A stretch of DNA of 64,000 bases from contig NZ_JAPHAV010000001.1 of assembly GCF_026241335.1 (NCBI RefSeq), positions 62,001-126,000 of the forward strand. Direction: 5' to 3'. Numbering within the stretch: the stretch's first letter is position 1; each line of letters starts with the position of its first letter. This DNA comes from Ochrobactrum chromiisoli. GTDB lineage: Bacteria > Pseudomonadota > Alphaproteobacteria > Rhizobiales > Rhizobiaceae. Below are positions 47,466-55,386 of this stretch, in pieces. The notes under the pieces were generated by a model. That model was not told where the DNA came from, ran no database searches, and saw only the letters and a list, made by a program, of their open reading frames with translations. The position numbers and the translations under genes are program-made.

Positions 47466-48572
47466 TTAATTGATTGAGGCGGCGGCACGCTGTGGGCGTG
47501 GCATCGGTACAGGAACCTGCGAAATATCAAGCTGGCCTACGCGGGTAATCTTTGCAGGCGGCGCGGAAACAAGCCCAACCTGAACCGGAACAGGCTCACG
47601 GGTCATCGCATGGATATAAGGCGAATTGAGCTGCAAATGCCCCTCGACATCACGGCCATCCCAGCGATCAGCCATGGCCTGCTGGCTGCAGATCGTCTTA
47701 CGCATATCCACCGCCTGATTGACGGCACTGCTGGCTGGCGGCACCATCGATCCTAAGGTCGGCACACCGGCACCATTGCTGCGAAACGCATCCGTCATAA
47801 GCTGTGCAGCCTGCACAGCACGGGTTTCCTGACGGTCGGCCCCAAGCACAACGGCCAAAATAGTGCGTCCCTGACGTGTTGCGGAACTGGCAAGATTAAA
47901 CCCCGATGCACAGACAAAACCGGTTTTCATCCCATCAGCACCATCGAAGCGGCCGAGCAGAATGTTGTAATTGGCCTGTGGCTTCTTGCCGTCACCCGCA
48001 TCAATCGCTTCTGTATTGAAATAATGCGCATATTGCGGAAACTCACGGCGCAGTTGCACGCCAAGCACAGCAAGATCGTGTGCGGTCGAATAATTGTTCG
48101 GATCATGCAAGCCATTCGGATTGGCAAAATGCGACCCGGTCATGCCGATGCGCTGCGCTTCCGCATTCATGCGCTTGACGAAACCGGCTTCGCTTCCGCC
48201 CACGGCCTCCGCAACGGCCACGGCCACATCATTGGCCGACTTTACCAGCATGATCTTGAGCGCATTATCGAGCGTCAATACCGACCCCGGACGATAGCCC
48301 ATCTTGCTCGGCGGCTCTTTCGAAGCATTGACTGTCATTTTAACAGGCGATTCAAGCGTCAGCTGACCCGACTGAAGCGCGCGAAACGTGACATAAGCCG
48401 TCATCATCTTGGTCAGCGAAGCCGGATACCAGCGCTGGAAAGGATCCTGCGCAGAATAAACCTTGCCGGTCGCCACATCGACAGCAATCGATGGATTGGC
48501 CAGAGCAGCCGACAAAGTCAGGGCGGATAAAACCGCTGCTGCACCCAGGATTTTCAACGACTTCGCGATCAT
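47466..48572 (-). CDS. D-alanyl-D-alanine carboxypeptidase (penicillin-binding protein, S11 family)
   Basis: 368-residue low-molecular-mass PBP that trims peptidoglycan pentapeptides. Signal peptide ILGAAAVLSALTLSAALA (about 8-25). Catalytic motifs: SxxK at 52-55 (SLTK), SxN at 112-114 (SAN), KTG at 216-218 (GMKTGF). The C-terminal part (about 270-368) lacks a clear PBP5-type beta domain or amphipathic anchor and is variable. The ATG at 48572 is preferred to one 4 codons upstream. The CobW-type gene follows after 9 bases on the same strand. Confidence 0.92.
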   Translation of the reverse strand: MIAKSLKILGAAAVLSALTLSAALANPSIAVDVATGKVYSAQDPFQRWYPASLTKMMTAYVTFRALQSGQLTLESPVKMTVNASKEPPSKMGYRPGSVLTLDNALKIMLVKSANDVAVAVAEAVGGSEAGFVKRMNAEAQRIGMTGSHFANPNGLHDPNNYSTAHDLAVLGVQLRREFPQYAHYFNTEAIDAGDGKKPQANYNILLGRFDGADGMKTGFVCASGFNLASSATRQGRTILAVVLGADRQETRAVQAAQLMTDAFRSNGAGVPTLGSMVPPASSAVNQAVDMRKTICSQQAMADRWDGRDVEGHLQLNSPYIHAMTREPVPVQVGLVSAPPAKITRVGQLDISQVPVPMPRPQRAAASIN

Positions 48573-48680
48573 TTGTAGTTCCAATCAGCAAGGGCCTTAA
48601 AAGCCTGCGAATATATCAGTCAAAAAGCAAGATTTGCACTGCTCTTATCTATGCCATGTGGCAACCAAAAGGCAAATAGC

Positions 48681-48724
48681 GCATGCGCGGAAAAGTGGGA
48701 ACCGGTTTGCCGATAACGCATGCG
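48681..48724. repeat. Palindromic intergenic repeat (RIME-like), third copy
   Basis: GCGCATGCG at the left and CGCATGCG at the right enclose the shared core GTGGGAACCGGTTT. Same family as 26898 and 41586, here with a CATGCG edge instead of CATGTC. Confidence 0.75.
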
Positions 48725-48732
48725 TGAGGAAT

Positions 48733-48763
48733 AATCCCTGAAGCGCCAGGCGCTTTAGGGATT
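48733..48763. repeat. Long perfect hairpin next to the third repeat copy
   Basis: AATCCCTGAAGCGCC and GGCGCTTTAGGGATT pair over fifteen positions with one G-U and a single unpaired base at the centre. No T run follows, so a repeat-borne structure is more likely than a terminator. Confidence 0.6.
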
Positions 48764-48831
48764 GCCCGCTTTCACCGAAACGTCATATTCTCCCGACATC
48801 TGCTTATTGAGAATCTCAGGATATTTCCGAA

Positions 48832-49995
48832 ATGCCAGTGCTTAATCGTGTCGTCGAAACTGAAAGCCAGATCGCCGCATGGCGCCGCCATCTGCATCAG
48901 AACCCGGAACTGCTTTATGATGTTCACGAAACGGCGCGTTTTGTGGAAGAAAAGCTGAAATCTTTCGGCTGCGATCTGGTTGAAACCGGCATTGGACGCA
49001 GCGGCGTCGTTGCGGTCATCAAGGGCCGCCATGGCGATGGTCCGGCCATTGGCCTGCGCGCCGACATGGATGCGCTGCCGATCACCGAGACCAGCGGCGT
49101 TGAATGGGCATCCAAAAATCCGGGCAAAGCGCATTCCTGTGGCCATGATGGTCACACATCCATGCTGCTGGGCGCTGCACAATATCTGGCTGAAACCCGC
49201 AATTTCCGCGGCTCTGCTGTTGTGCTGTTCCAACCGGCTGAAGAGGGTGGCGCTGGCGCGCTGGCCATGGTTCAAGATGGCGTGATGGATCGCTTCGGCA
49301 TTTCGGAAGTCTATGGCGTGCACAATCTGCCGGGCCTTCCTGTTGGCCAGTTTTCGATGTGCAAAGGCCCAATCATGGCCGCAACAGACGAGTTCGACCT
49401 GTTCATCACCGGACGCGGCGGCCATGCAGCCCAGCCGCACCGCACGATTGATCCGATCCTTGCCGGGTCGCAACTGCACCTTGCCATTCAGGGCATTGTG
49501 GCGCGCAATATCGATCCGCTCGATTCTCTCGTGATCTCGGTCACGAAGTTTCATGCGGGCGAGGCCTATAACGTCATTCCTGAAACGGCCAAGCTTTCGG
49601 GCACCGTGCGAACCTTGAGCAAGGAAACCCGCGCCTATGCAGAGCGCCGCATTCGTGAAGCGGCAGCGGGCATTGCAGCTGTGACCGGTGCAGACATTAC
49701 GGTTCGCTACAAAAACAACTATCCTGTCACCTATAACCACGCCGAGCAGACCGATTTTGCGGCGCGCGTGGCAAAAAATGTGGCAGGCGAAGGCAAAGTG
49801 AAAACCGATGTCGCGCCGATGATGGCCGCAGAGGATTTTTCCTACATGCTGGAAGCACGCCCCGGCGCTTATATCTTCCTCGGCAATGGTGACACGCCCG
49901 GCCTGCATCACCCTGCCTATGACTTCAACGACGCAGCCATTCCTTATGGCGTGAGCTATTTTGTGTCGGTGATTGAAACCGCGCTTGCCGCCTGA
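48832..49995 (+). CDS. M20 family amidohydrolase (hippurate hydrolase-like)
   Basis: 387 residues of the M20D subfamily (hippurate hydrolase, N-acyl-amino-acid and indole-acetyl conjugate hydrolases). Metal ligands: GLRADMDALPI (Asp), SCGHDGHTSMLLGAAQYL (Cys, His), QPAEEGGAGA (Glu-Glu) and a late His in LHHPAYDFND. The dimerisation domain runs from about 185 to 300. The substrate cannot be assigned. A hairpin with T run follows at 50001. Confidence 0.9.
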   Translation: MPVLNRVVETESQIAAWRRHLHQNPELLYDVHETARFVEEKLKSFGCDLVETGIGRSGVVAVIKGRHGDGPAIGLRADMDALPITETSGVEWASKNPGKAHSCGHDGHTSMLLGAAQYLAETRNFRGSAVVLFQPAEEGGAGALAMVQDGVMDRFGISEVYGVHNLPGLPVGQFSMCKGPIMAATDEFDLFITGRGGHAAQPHRTIDPILAGSQLHLAIQGIVARNIDPLDSLVISVTKFHAGEAYNVIPETAKLSGTVRTLSKETRAYAERRIREAAAGIAAVTGADITVRYKNNYPVTYNHAEQTDFAARVAKNVAGEGKVKTDVAPMMAAEDFSYMLEARPGAYIFLGNGDTPGLHHPAYDFNDAAIPYGVSYFVSVIETALAA

Positions 49996-50000
49996 CGTCG

Positions 50001-50045
50001 AGAGCATTTGATGTTTTGAGTGAATCGCTGAAAATGCTCTTTTTA
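50001..50045 (+). terminator. Hairpin with T-run after the M20 gene
   Basis: AGAGCATTT (50001-50009) pairs with AAATGCTCT (50032-50040) across a 22-base loop and is followed by TTTTT. The AGAGCATTT edge resembles the repeat at 2624, so it is probably a repeat-derived terminator. Confidence 0.5.
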
Positions 50046-50131
50046 TTAAGAGAAAATGCGCCTCCCCCGCTTTTTGCGGGGTTGGCGAATGGCACGAAAA
50101 ACAGTATGTGTCGAAAAATGCTTAGCTTAGA

Positions 50132-50175
50132 GCGCATCCCGAAACAAGCGAAGCGGTTTTCGGATTAAGATGCGC
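50132..50175. repeat. Palindromic intergenic repeat upstream of tRNA-Arg
   Basis: GCGCATC (50132-50138) pairs with GATGCGC (50169-50175), enclosing CCGAAA/TTTTCGG and a core AGCGAAGCGG that replaces GTGGGAACCGG. Architecturally the same family as the other three copies, with a diverged core. Confidence 0.65.
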
Positions 50176-50207
50176 GTTGAATAATTATTTTGAGCATTCA
50201 GATTGCT

Positions 50208-50284
50208 GGTCCCGTAGCTCAGTAGGATAGAGCGCAAGATTCCTAATCTTGAGGCCACTGGTTCGAATCCAGTCGGGATCACCA
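50208..50284 (+). tRNA. tRNA-Arg, anticodon CCT
   Basis: 77 bases with the 3' CCA encoded. Acceptor GGTCCCG / CGGGATC (one G-U), anticodon stem CAAGA / TCTTG, loop TTCCTAA giving anticodon CCT at 50242-50244, and T arm CTGG TTCGAATC CCAG. It reads AGG codons. tRNA genes are frequent integration sites, and the next gene has foreign-looking composition. Confidence 0.93.
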
Positions 50285-50511
50285 TTTAAATGCCTGTTAT
50301 CTTTTTCAAATCAGCATGAACATAATTCACCCGCAAACAAGCTAATTAGCCCGCTCAAAAGCGATCCCAATAAAGCAAATGAGATAATTATTCAGTTACA
50401 AGACGGTAGATGAGATCGTTAACTTTCTAATTTCTTGACGGCACTACATGACTCTGCCAGCTTACCAATATATCGGGATTTAAATTTCGAGTTGCTTATG
50501 GGGGATAATGT

Positions 50512-51558
50512 ATGAGCACTTTCGAAGAAAGCATCAAAGTTATTGCTGAACGTGTAAAAACGCATTCGAGTACTATGGCGACAGAGGAGGCAGTTAAGAC
50601 AGCTGTTGTCTTACCTTTTCTTCGAGCTTTAGGTTACGATGTCTTTGATCCCAATGAAGTCATTCCCGAATTTACAGCCGATGCGGTTGGAAAAAAAGGC
50701 GAGAAGGTCGATTATGCAATCTACATGGATAATCAAATACGCATTCTGATAGAATGCAAGCCAATCAACGTTAACTTGGAAAAAAAGCACTTAGATCAGC
50801 TTTATCGGTATTTCAGCGTCACCAGCGCCAAATTTGCCATTTTGACCAATGGTCGCACATTCAATTTCTATACCGATCTGGATGCGTTAAATAAGCTTGA
50901 TACCCGTCCCTTTTTCGTTTTCGATCTCGCAGACTTTAACCCGGTAATCGCAGCGGAACTAAAAAAATTCGAAAAAGGCAGTTTCAACGAAGACAGTATT
51001 TTAGCCACTGCTGAACGTCTAAAGTACACTTCGGGTATAAAAAAGGCTATCAACAAGCTCATAGAAGATCCATCAGAGGATTTTGTTAGAATCGTTTCGA
51101 GTGATGTGTATGAAAAGCGCTTCACGGCCAGCGTAAAAGAAATGCTTACTGCGGTAACCAAGTCTGCCTTCCGCGACGTAATTATGGATGCGGTGAAGAA
51201 CCGCTTATCCAACGCACTTGCTGAAACACAGCAGGTTATTGAAGAGATCGAACAGCCCGAAGAAGAAGCCGAAATCGTAACAACCGAAGATGAAATCGAA
51301 GGTTTTATGATTGTCCGGGCCATATGCCGAGAAGTGGTTCCGGCGAAGCGGATTGTAATGCGCGATGCCAAGTCATATTGCGCCATTCTTCTGGACGATA
51401 ATAATCGTAAGCCGCTGGTACGCCTACATTTCAATCGCGCAACAAAGTACATCGGGATTTTTGACGGCGATACTGAAGACCGCGTAATCATCGAAACCCT
51501 TGATCAAATATATGAATATGCAGATCGTATAAAAATCGCAGCTCAAAAATACTCTTGA
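50512..51558 (+). CDS. Orphan HsdR-N-type (type I restriction R subunit N-terminal) predicted nuclease
   Basis: 348 residues. The N-terminal half resembles the HsdR_N nuclease domain (COG4748-type stand-alone proteins): conserved Glu26, VDYAI with Asp67, and ILIECKPI with Glu81 and Lys83, a full PD-(D/E)xK set. There is no helicase part and no hsdM/hsdS nearby. The middle is helical with an acidic stretch (EEIEQPEEEAEI, about 244-255), and a C-terminal domain (about 265-348) beginning GFMIVRAICREVVP is seen in similar stand-alone proteins. GGGGG lies 8 bases before the ATG. The gene is visibly AT-richer than its neighbours and uses TTA and AAA freely, suggesting transfer next to the tRNA. Confidence 0.75.
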   Translation: MSTFEESIKVIAERVKTHSSTMATEEAVKTAVVLPFLRALGYDVFDPNEVIPEFTADAVGKKGEKVDYAIYMDNQIRILIECKPINVNLEKKHLDQLYRYFSVTSAKFAILTNGRTFNFYTDLDALNKLDTRPFFVFDLADFNPVIAAELKKFEKGSFNEDSILATAERLKYTSGIKKAINKLIEDPSEDFVRIVSSDVYEKRFTASVKEMLTAVTKSAFRDVIMDAVKNRLSNALAETQQVIEEIEQPEEEAEIVTTEDEIEGFMIVRAICREVVPAKRIVMRDAKSYCAILLDDNNRKPLVRLHFNRATKYIGIFDGDTEDRVIIETLDQIYEYADRIKIAAQKYS

Positions 51559-51658
51559 TTACAATAAACTCATCTGCCAGCCGAGCTACTATAACATAGT
51601 TTATAGGCTCGACTGACAGTTTGAAAAATTCTTTTTAGCAAAGATCACCACCGTTTCC

Positions 51659-52423
51659 TCATCCTTCATAGGGCCAATTGGCTTGTGAAAACACACCGCC
51701 ATCAACCCATAAAGTTTGCCCGGTTACAAACTGCGCGGCATCGGATGCAAAAAACAGCGCTGGACCACAAATATCATCCGCAGTGCCCACCCGTCGCAGC
51801 GGCGTAATGCGGCTCCATGTGCCTGCATAATCCGGCTGCTCCTGTGCTGTGCGTTCGTTGAGAATAGCGCCGGGTGCCACGCAGTTCACCCGAATGCCGT
51901 GTGGGCCCAGTTCAACCGCGGAAACCTTGGTGAACTGCTCGATACCACCCTTGGAGGCCGTATAGGAAACCAGTTTCGGAAAAGCCAGTTTGTTGCAGCC
52001 AGAGCCGATATTAATGATCGATCCGCCCTTGCCCACATCGATCATCCGCTTGGCTGCGGCCTTGGTGTTGAGAAAACAGCCCTTCATATTGGTGCGGATA
52101 ACATCGTCCCAGCCCTCTTCGGAAAGCTCCAGCAAGGTGCTCCATACCTGAATACCGGCATTGTTGATCAGCACATCCGGCGCATCGCCATACCAGCTGC
52201 AAACCTCGTCAAAGAACTCTTCAACCTCCGCGCCAAGACCCACATCGCATTCAAGCCCAAGTGCCTGACCACCAGCCGCTTCAACCGCCTGCATCAATGT
52301 GTCTGCCGTATCAACATCACCCCGGTAGCTGAAAGCAACCGCATATCCCGCTCTGGCCAGAGCCAGCACGAGATGCCTTCCAATGCCGGTGCTTCCACCT
52401 GTGACGACTGCAAACCCACTCAT
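51659..52423 (-). CDS. SDR family oxidoreductase (glucose 1-dehydrogenase-like)
   Basis: 254-residue classical SDR. NAD(P)-binding TGGSTGIGRHLVLALARAG (residues 8-26), NNAGIQVW (about 87-94), catalytic Ser in NIGSGCNKLAF and YTASK; the end VTGQTLWVDGGVFSQANW is the usual FabG/glucose-dehydrogenase-like tail. It acts on a sugar or alcohol that sequence cannot name. It is on the same strand as the catabolic operon but is separated from it by the opposite-strand GFA gene, so it has its own promoter in the 103-base divergent region. Confidence 0.86.
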   Translation of the reverse strand: MSGFAVVTGGSTGIGRHLVLALARAGYAVAFSYRGDVDTADTLMQAVEAAGGQALGLECDVGLGAEVEEFFDEVCSWYGDAPDVLINNAGIQVWSTLLELSEEGWDDVIRTNMKGCFLNTKAAAKRMIDVGKGGSIINIGSGCNKLAFPKLVSYTASKGGIEQFTKVSAVELGPHGIRVNCVAPGAILNERTAQEQPDYAGTWSRITPLRRVGTADDICGPALFFASDAAQFVTGQTLWVDGGVFSQANWPYEG

Positions 52424-52526
52424 AAAATTCCCTCCCAAAGAATATCGAAAAGGAATTTAATCAAAGTTCGGCAATGGTAAAGCTGAGAAATTGGAAATAT
52501 CAATTTTCCCGAAAGAGGAGAGCAAG

Positions 52527-52967
52527 ATGAACCCCGATATTGAAACTGCCAATGGCGCCTGCCACTGCGGAACGGTTCGCTTTCGTGTGAAGCTTTCCGA
52601 TGGTCTTCACACGGCACGCCGCTGCACCTGCTCCTATTGCCGGATGCGCGGCGCTGTCGCCGTTTCTGCCGAACTCAATGGCGTTGAAATTCTGGAAGGC
52701 AAAGAGGCGCTGACGCTCTATACATTCAACACAGGAGCCGCGAAGCACTATTTCTGCTCGAAATGCGGGATCTACACCTTCCACCAGCGCCGTTCAAACC
52801 CACAGCAATATGGTGTCAACGTTGCCTGTCTCGAAGGCATTTCACCCTTCGACTTTGCCAGTATTCCGGTCAATGATGGCGTAAACCACCCATCTGACAA
52901 TCCGAAGCGCAAAGGGTCTGGCATTGCTGGCTATCTGCATTTTGAGCCAGTTGTGGATGAAGATTAA
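52527..52967 (+). CDS. GFA/CENP-V family zinc protein
   Basis: 146-residue protein of the glutathione-dependent formaldehyde-activating (Gfa) family. Zinc ligands: CHCG (about 12-15), CTCSYC (about 32-37) and CSKCG (about 72-76). Gfa was proposed to form S-hydroxymethylglutathione, but for many family members no activity is known. Start at the ATG at 52527 after AGAGGAGA; the frame opens 12 codons earlier. Divergent from the SDR gene; its stop overlaps that of the convergent GMC gene by three bases. An aldehyde-handling role would suit the neighbouring oxidoreductases. Confidence 0.82.
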   Translation: MNPDIETANGACHCGTVRFRVKLSDGLHTARRCTCSYCRMRGAVAVSAELNGVEILEGKEALTLYTFNTGAAKHYFCSKCGIYTFHQRRSNPQQYGVNVACLEGISPFDFASIPVNDGVNHPSDNPKRKGSGIAGYLHFEPVVDED

Positions 52968-54601
52968 ATCCTTGATCGCCGCTTCTGTTCATTTTTCTCC
53001 CATGAAAACACAAAAGGCGGCAGCGGGTCGAGACCGCGAATAATATCCGCACCCTTTTCGCCGACCATGATGGTCGGCGCATTGGTGTTGCACGACGGAA
53101 CACGTGGCATGATCGAACTGTCGCACACCCGCAGACCTTCAAGACCGCGTACTTTGAGCTCCAGATCGACAACAGCCATCGCATCTGTCCCCATCCTGCA
53201 GGTGCCGACCGGATGATGATCGGTCTTGGCATTGGCACAGGCATAATCGAACAGATCATCATCACTGACGACCTTTGGGCCCGGTAGACGCTCGGCCATG
53301 ACATAAGGTTTCAATGCATCCTGGCTCAGGATTTCGCGCGCGATCTTCAGGCCTTCCAGCGACATTTTGCGATCATGCGGATCGCTCCAGTAATTGGGGT
53401 CAATCAGGGGTGCTGCAGCCGGATCACTGGAAGCCAGCCGCACGGTGCCACGCGAGCGCGGATGCAGATAAGCGGAATTAAGCGTCACGCCTGCATTTTT
53501 GAGCTTCTCAACACCCGCCTCAATGCCCGAACCAAGCCCCAGATGAAACTGGATATCCGGTGAGCGGGCATCCGGGTCCGCATACCAGAAGCCGCCGGTT
53601 TCAAAGAGGCTCGATGCCACCGGGCCAGAGCGCAAAAAGATATATTGCAAGCCCGCGCCCAGCGTCCGGTGCAATTTCACCACGCCATCATAGGTGTGAT
53701 CGCCCGTACATTCGGCAATGACAAACAGATCAAGATGATCCTGCATGTTCTCACCCACACCCGGCAGATCATGTTTTACATTCACGCCCACTTTTTTAAG
53801 ATGATCGGCAGGGCCGATGCCCGATTGCAGCAGAAGTTTTGGTGAACCAATGGCACCGGAGGAGACAATCACCTCGCGGTTTGCGCGCAAAACCTCGCCG
53901 CTCATCAGCGTAACACCGGTGACTAGGGTGTTTTCCAGATTGACCGCGCGCACCGGCGCATTCATCCGCACGGTCAGATTTTTGCGATCCCTGATCGGTG
54001 TGAGATAAGCAAGGGATGCCGACGAGCGACGGCGATTGCGCTGGGTGAGCTGATAAAAACCGACGCCTGCCTGATCACGACCATTAAAATCCGCATTATA
54101 CGGAATGCCGAGTTCTTGACCCGCGCGGATATAGGCATCACAGATAGGCAGCGGCGCTGAAGGCATCGAAACGCCAAGCGGCCCGCCATAGGAATGAAAA
54201 TCATCGTTGAACCGCTGATTGTCTTCAGCGCGTTTGAAATAGGGCAACACATGGCGATAGTCCCAGCCGGTACAGCCGTCCTCATTCGCCCAGAGATCAT
54301 AGTCGACTGCATTGCCACGCGTGTAAATCTGCGCATTGATGCTGGATCCACCGCCGATGACTTTTGCCTGCGTATAGCGCAAAACACGATTTTTCAGATG
54401 TTTTTGCGGAACGGTCTCCCAGCCCCAACTGGCCACCCCCTTTGTCATCTTGGCAAAACCGGCAGGCATGTGAAACAGCGGATTCCAGTCGCTTCCACCG
54501 GCTTCCAGCAGCAGCACTTTTATCGCTGCCTCTTCACTCAATCGATTGGCGAGAACACAACCGGCAGGACCGCCACCAACGATGATATAGTCATACTTCA
54601 T
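52964..54601 (-). CDS. GMC family FAD-dependent alcohol oxidoreductase (choline dehydrogenase-like)
   Basis: 545 residues of the glucose-methanol-choline family. FAD site YIIVGGGPAGCVLANRLSE (residues 5-23) and LLEAGG; GMC signature 1 in GGGSSINAQIYTRGNAVDY; signature 2 in VSSGAIGSPKLLLQSGIGP; the catalytic His in KTDHHPVGTCRMG and the C-terminal NTNAPTIMVGEKGADII. It oxidises an alcohol to an aldehyde or ketone, passing electrons to oxygen or the respiratory chain. Last gene of the catabolic operon, 20 bases after the SDR. BetA itself is unlikely because no betB/betI neighbours are present. Confidence 0.9.
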   Translation of the reverse strand: MKYDYIIVGGGPAGCVLANRLSEEAAIKVLLLEAGGSDWNPLFHMPAGFAKMTKGVASWGWETVPQKHLKNRVLRYTQAKVIGGGSSINAQIYTRGNAVDYDLWANEDGCTGWDYRHVLPYFKRAEDNQRFNDDFHSYGGPLGVSMPSAPLPICDAYIRAGQELGIPYNADFNGRDQAGVGFYQLTQRNRRRSSASLAYLTPIRDRKNLTVRMNAPVRAVNLENTLVTGVTLMSGEVLRANREVIVSSGAIGSPKLLLQSGIGPADHLKKVGVNVKHDLPGVGENMQDHLDLFVIAECTGDHTYDGVVKLHRTLGAGLQYIFLRSGPVASSLFETGGFWYADPDARSPDIQFHLGLGSGIEAGVEKLKNAGVTLNSAYLHPRSRGTVRLASSDPAAAPLIDPNYWSDPHDRKMSLEGLKIAREILSQDALKPYVMAERLPGPKVVSDDDLFDYACANAKTDHHPVGTCRMGTDAMAVVDLELKVRGLEGLRVCDSSIMPRVPSCNTNAPTIMVGEKGADIIRGLDPLPPFVFSWEKNEQKRRSRI

Positions 54602-54621
54602 GCGTTTCTCCTCCCGAGAAA

Positions 54622-55386
54622 CTAAAGCTTCGCAATCGACAGGCCGCCATCGACATTGATCGCCGAGCCTGTCGCAAAAATGAAATCGCCACTGGCAAGT
54701 TGCGCCACAATCGCACCGACATCGCCTGCCTCTCCCCAGCGTTTCATCGGCACCAGACCGCCTTCGATCAGTCCGTCATAACGCTCGGCAACACGCGCTG
54801 TCATATCGGTGCGGATGATACCAGGACGCACCTCAAACACGCCGATCCGTGCTTCGGCAAGACGCAGCGCTAGCCCCTGCACGAAAGCTGTCAGTCCCGC
54901 TTTACTGATGCAGTAATCAAGCCTTTCGGGCGAAGTCATCACCGATGAAACCGAACTGATCGTCACGATACTGCGCGGAAAACGCACATCCGTCACCGCC
55001 AGCATGGATTTCACCACCGCTTGCGTAAAAAACACTGTGCCGCGCAGGTTCACGCTCATAATCGTGTCGAAATTCTCAAGCTTAAGCCCAAGAAAATCCC
55101 CGCGCTCGACTGAGCCCATGCCAGCATTGTTGACGAGACAATCAATGCCACCCAGCGCCTTCACTACGGCTGAAACCGTCGCTTCATGCGTTTCGACACA
55201 AGCCAGATCGCTTTCAAAGAAAACCACCCTTCCCCCAAGCCCGCGCAATTCATGGATGACCGCCTCGTCACGCTCTCGGTCGGTAATCGCCAGATCGAAC
55301 CCTTTGGCGGCCAAGGCGCGCGCGATGCCAAGCCCGATCCCGCGCCGCCCGCCAGTCACCAGTGCCACTGGTCTTTGACGGTTCAT
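54622..55386 (-). CDS. SDR family oxidoreductase (3-oxoacyl-ACP reductase-like)
   Basis: 254-residue classical SDR. TGGRRGIGLGIARALAAKG (residues 11-29), ITDRERDE with an Asp after strand 2 suggesting NAD(H), NNAGMGS (about 89-95), catalytic SSVSSVM and YCISK. The tail ATGSAINVDGGLSIAKL is typical. It overlaps the upstream GMC gene by four bases (ATGA), and could oxidise a hydroxyacyl or sugar intermediate within the operon. Confidence 0.87.
   Translation of the reverse strand: MNRQRPVALVTGGRRGIGLGIARALAAKGFDLAITDRERDEAVIHELRGLGGRVVFFESDLACVETHEATVSAVVKALGGIDCLVNNAGMGSVERGDFLGLKLENFDTIMSVNLRGTVFFTQAVVKSMLAVTDVRFPRSIVTISSVSSVMTSPERLDYCISKAGLTAFVQGLALRLAEARIGVFEVRPGIIRTDMTARVAERYDGLIEGGLVPMKRWGEAGDVGAIVAQLASGDFIFATGSAINVDGGLSIAKL

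Noticed and set aside
48772-50007. 411-codon minus-strand open frame opposite the M20 hydrolase gene
   Set aside because: It mirrors a well-supported hydrolase gene with intact metal ligands; the antisense product has no domain pattern.
50285-51658. Search for an att duplication of the tRNA-Arg 3' end around the orphan nuclease gene
   Set aside because: No second copy of the TTCGAATCC...GGGATCACCA segment is seen up to 52.4 kb, so a bounded island cannot be claimed from this window.
52487-52508. Imperfect palindrome GAAATTG...CAATTTTC in the SDR/GFA divergent region as a third LacI operator
   Set aside because: It shares only the TTGGAA half-site with the operators at 62839 and 63033 and lacks the central CG; too weak to claim.
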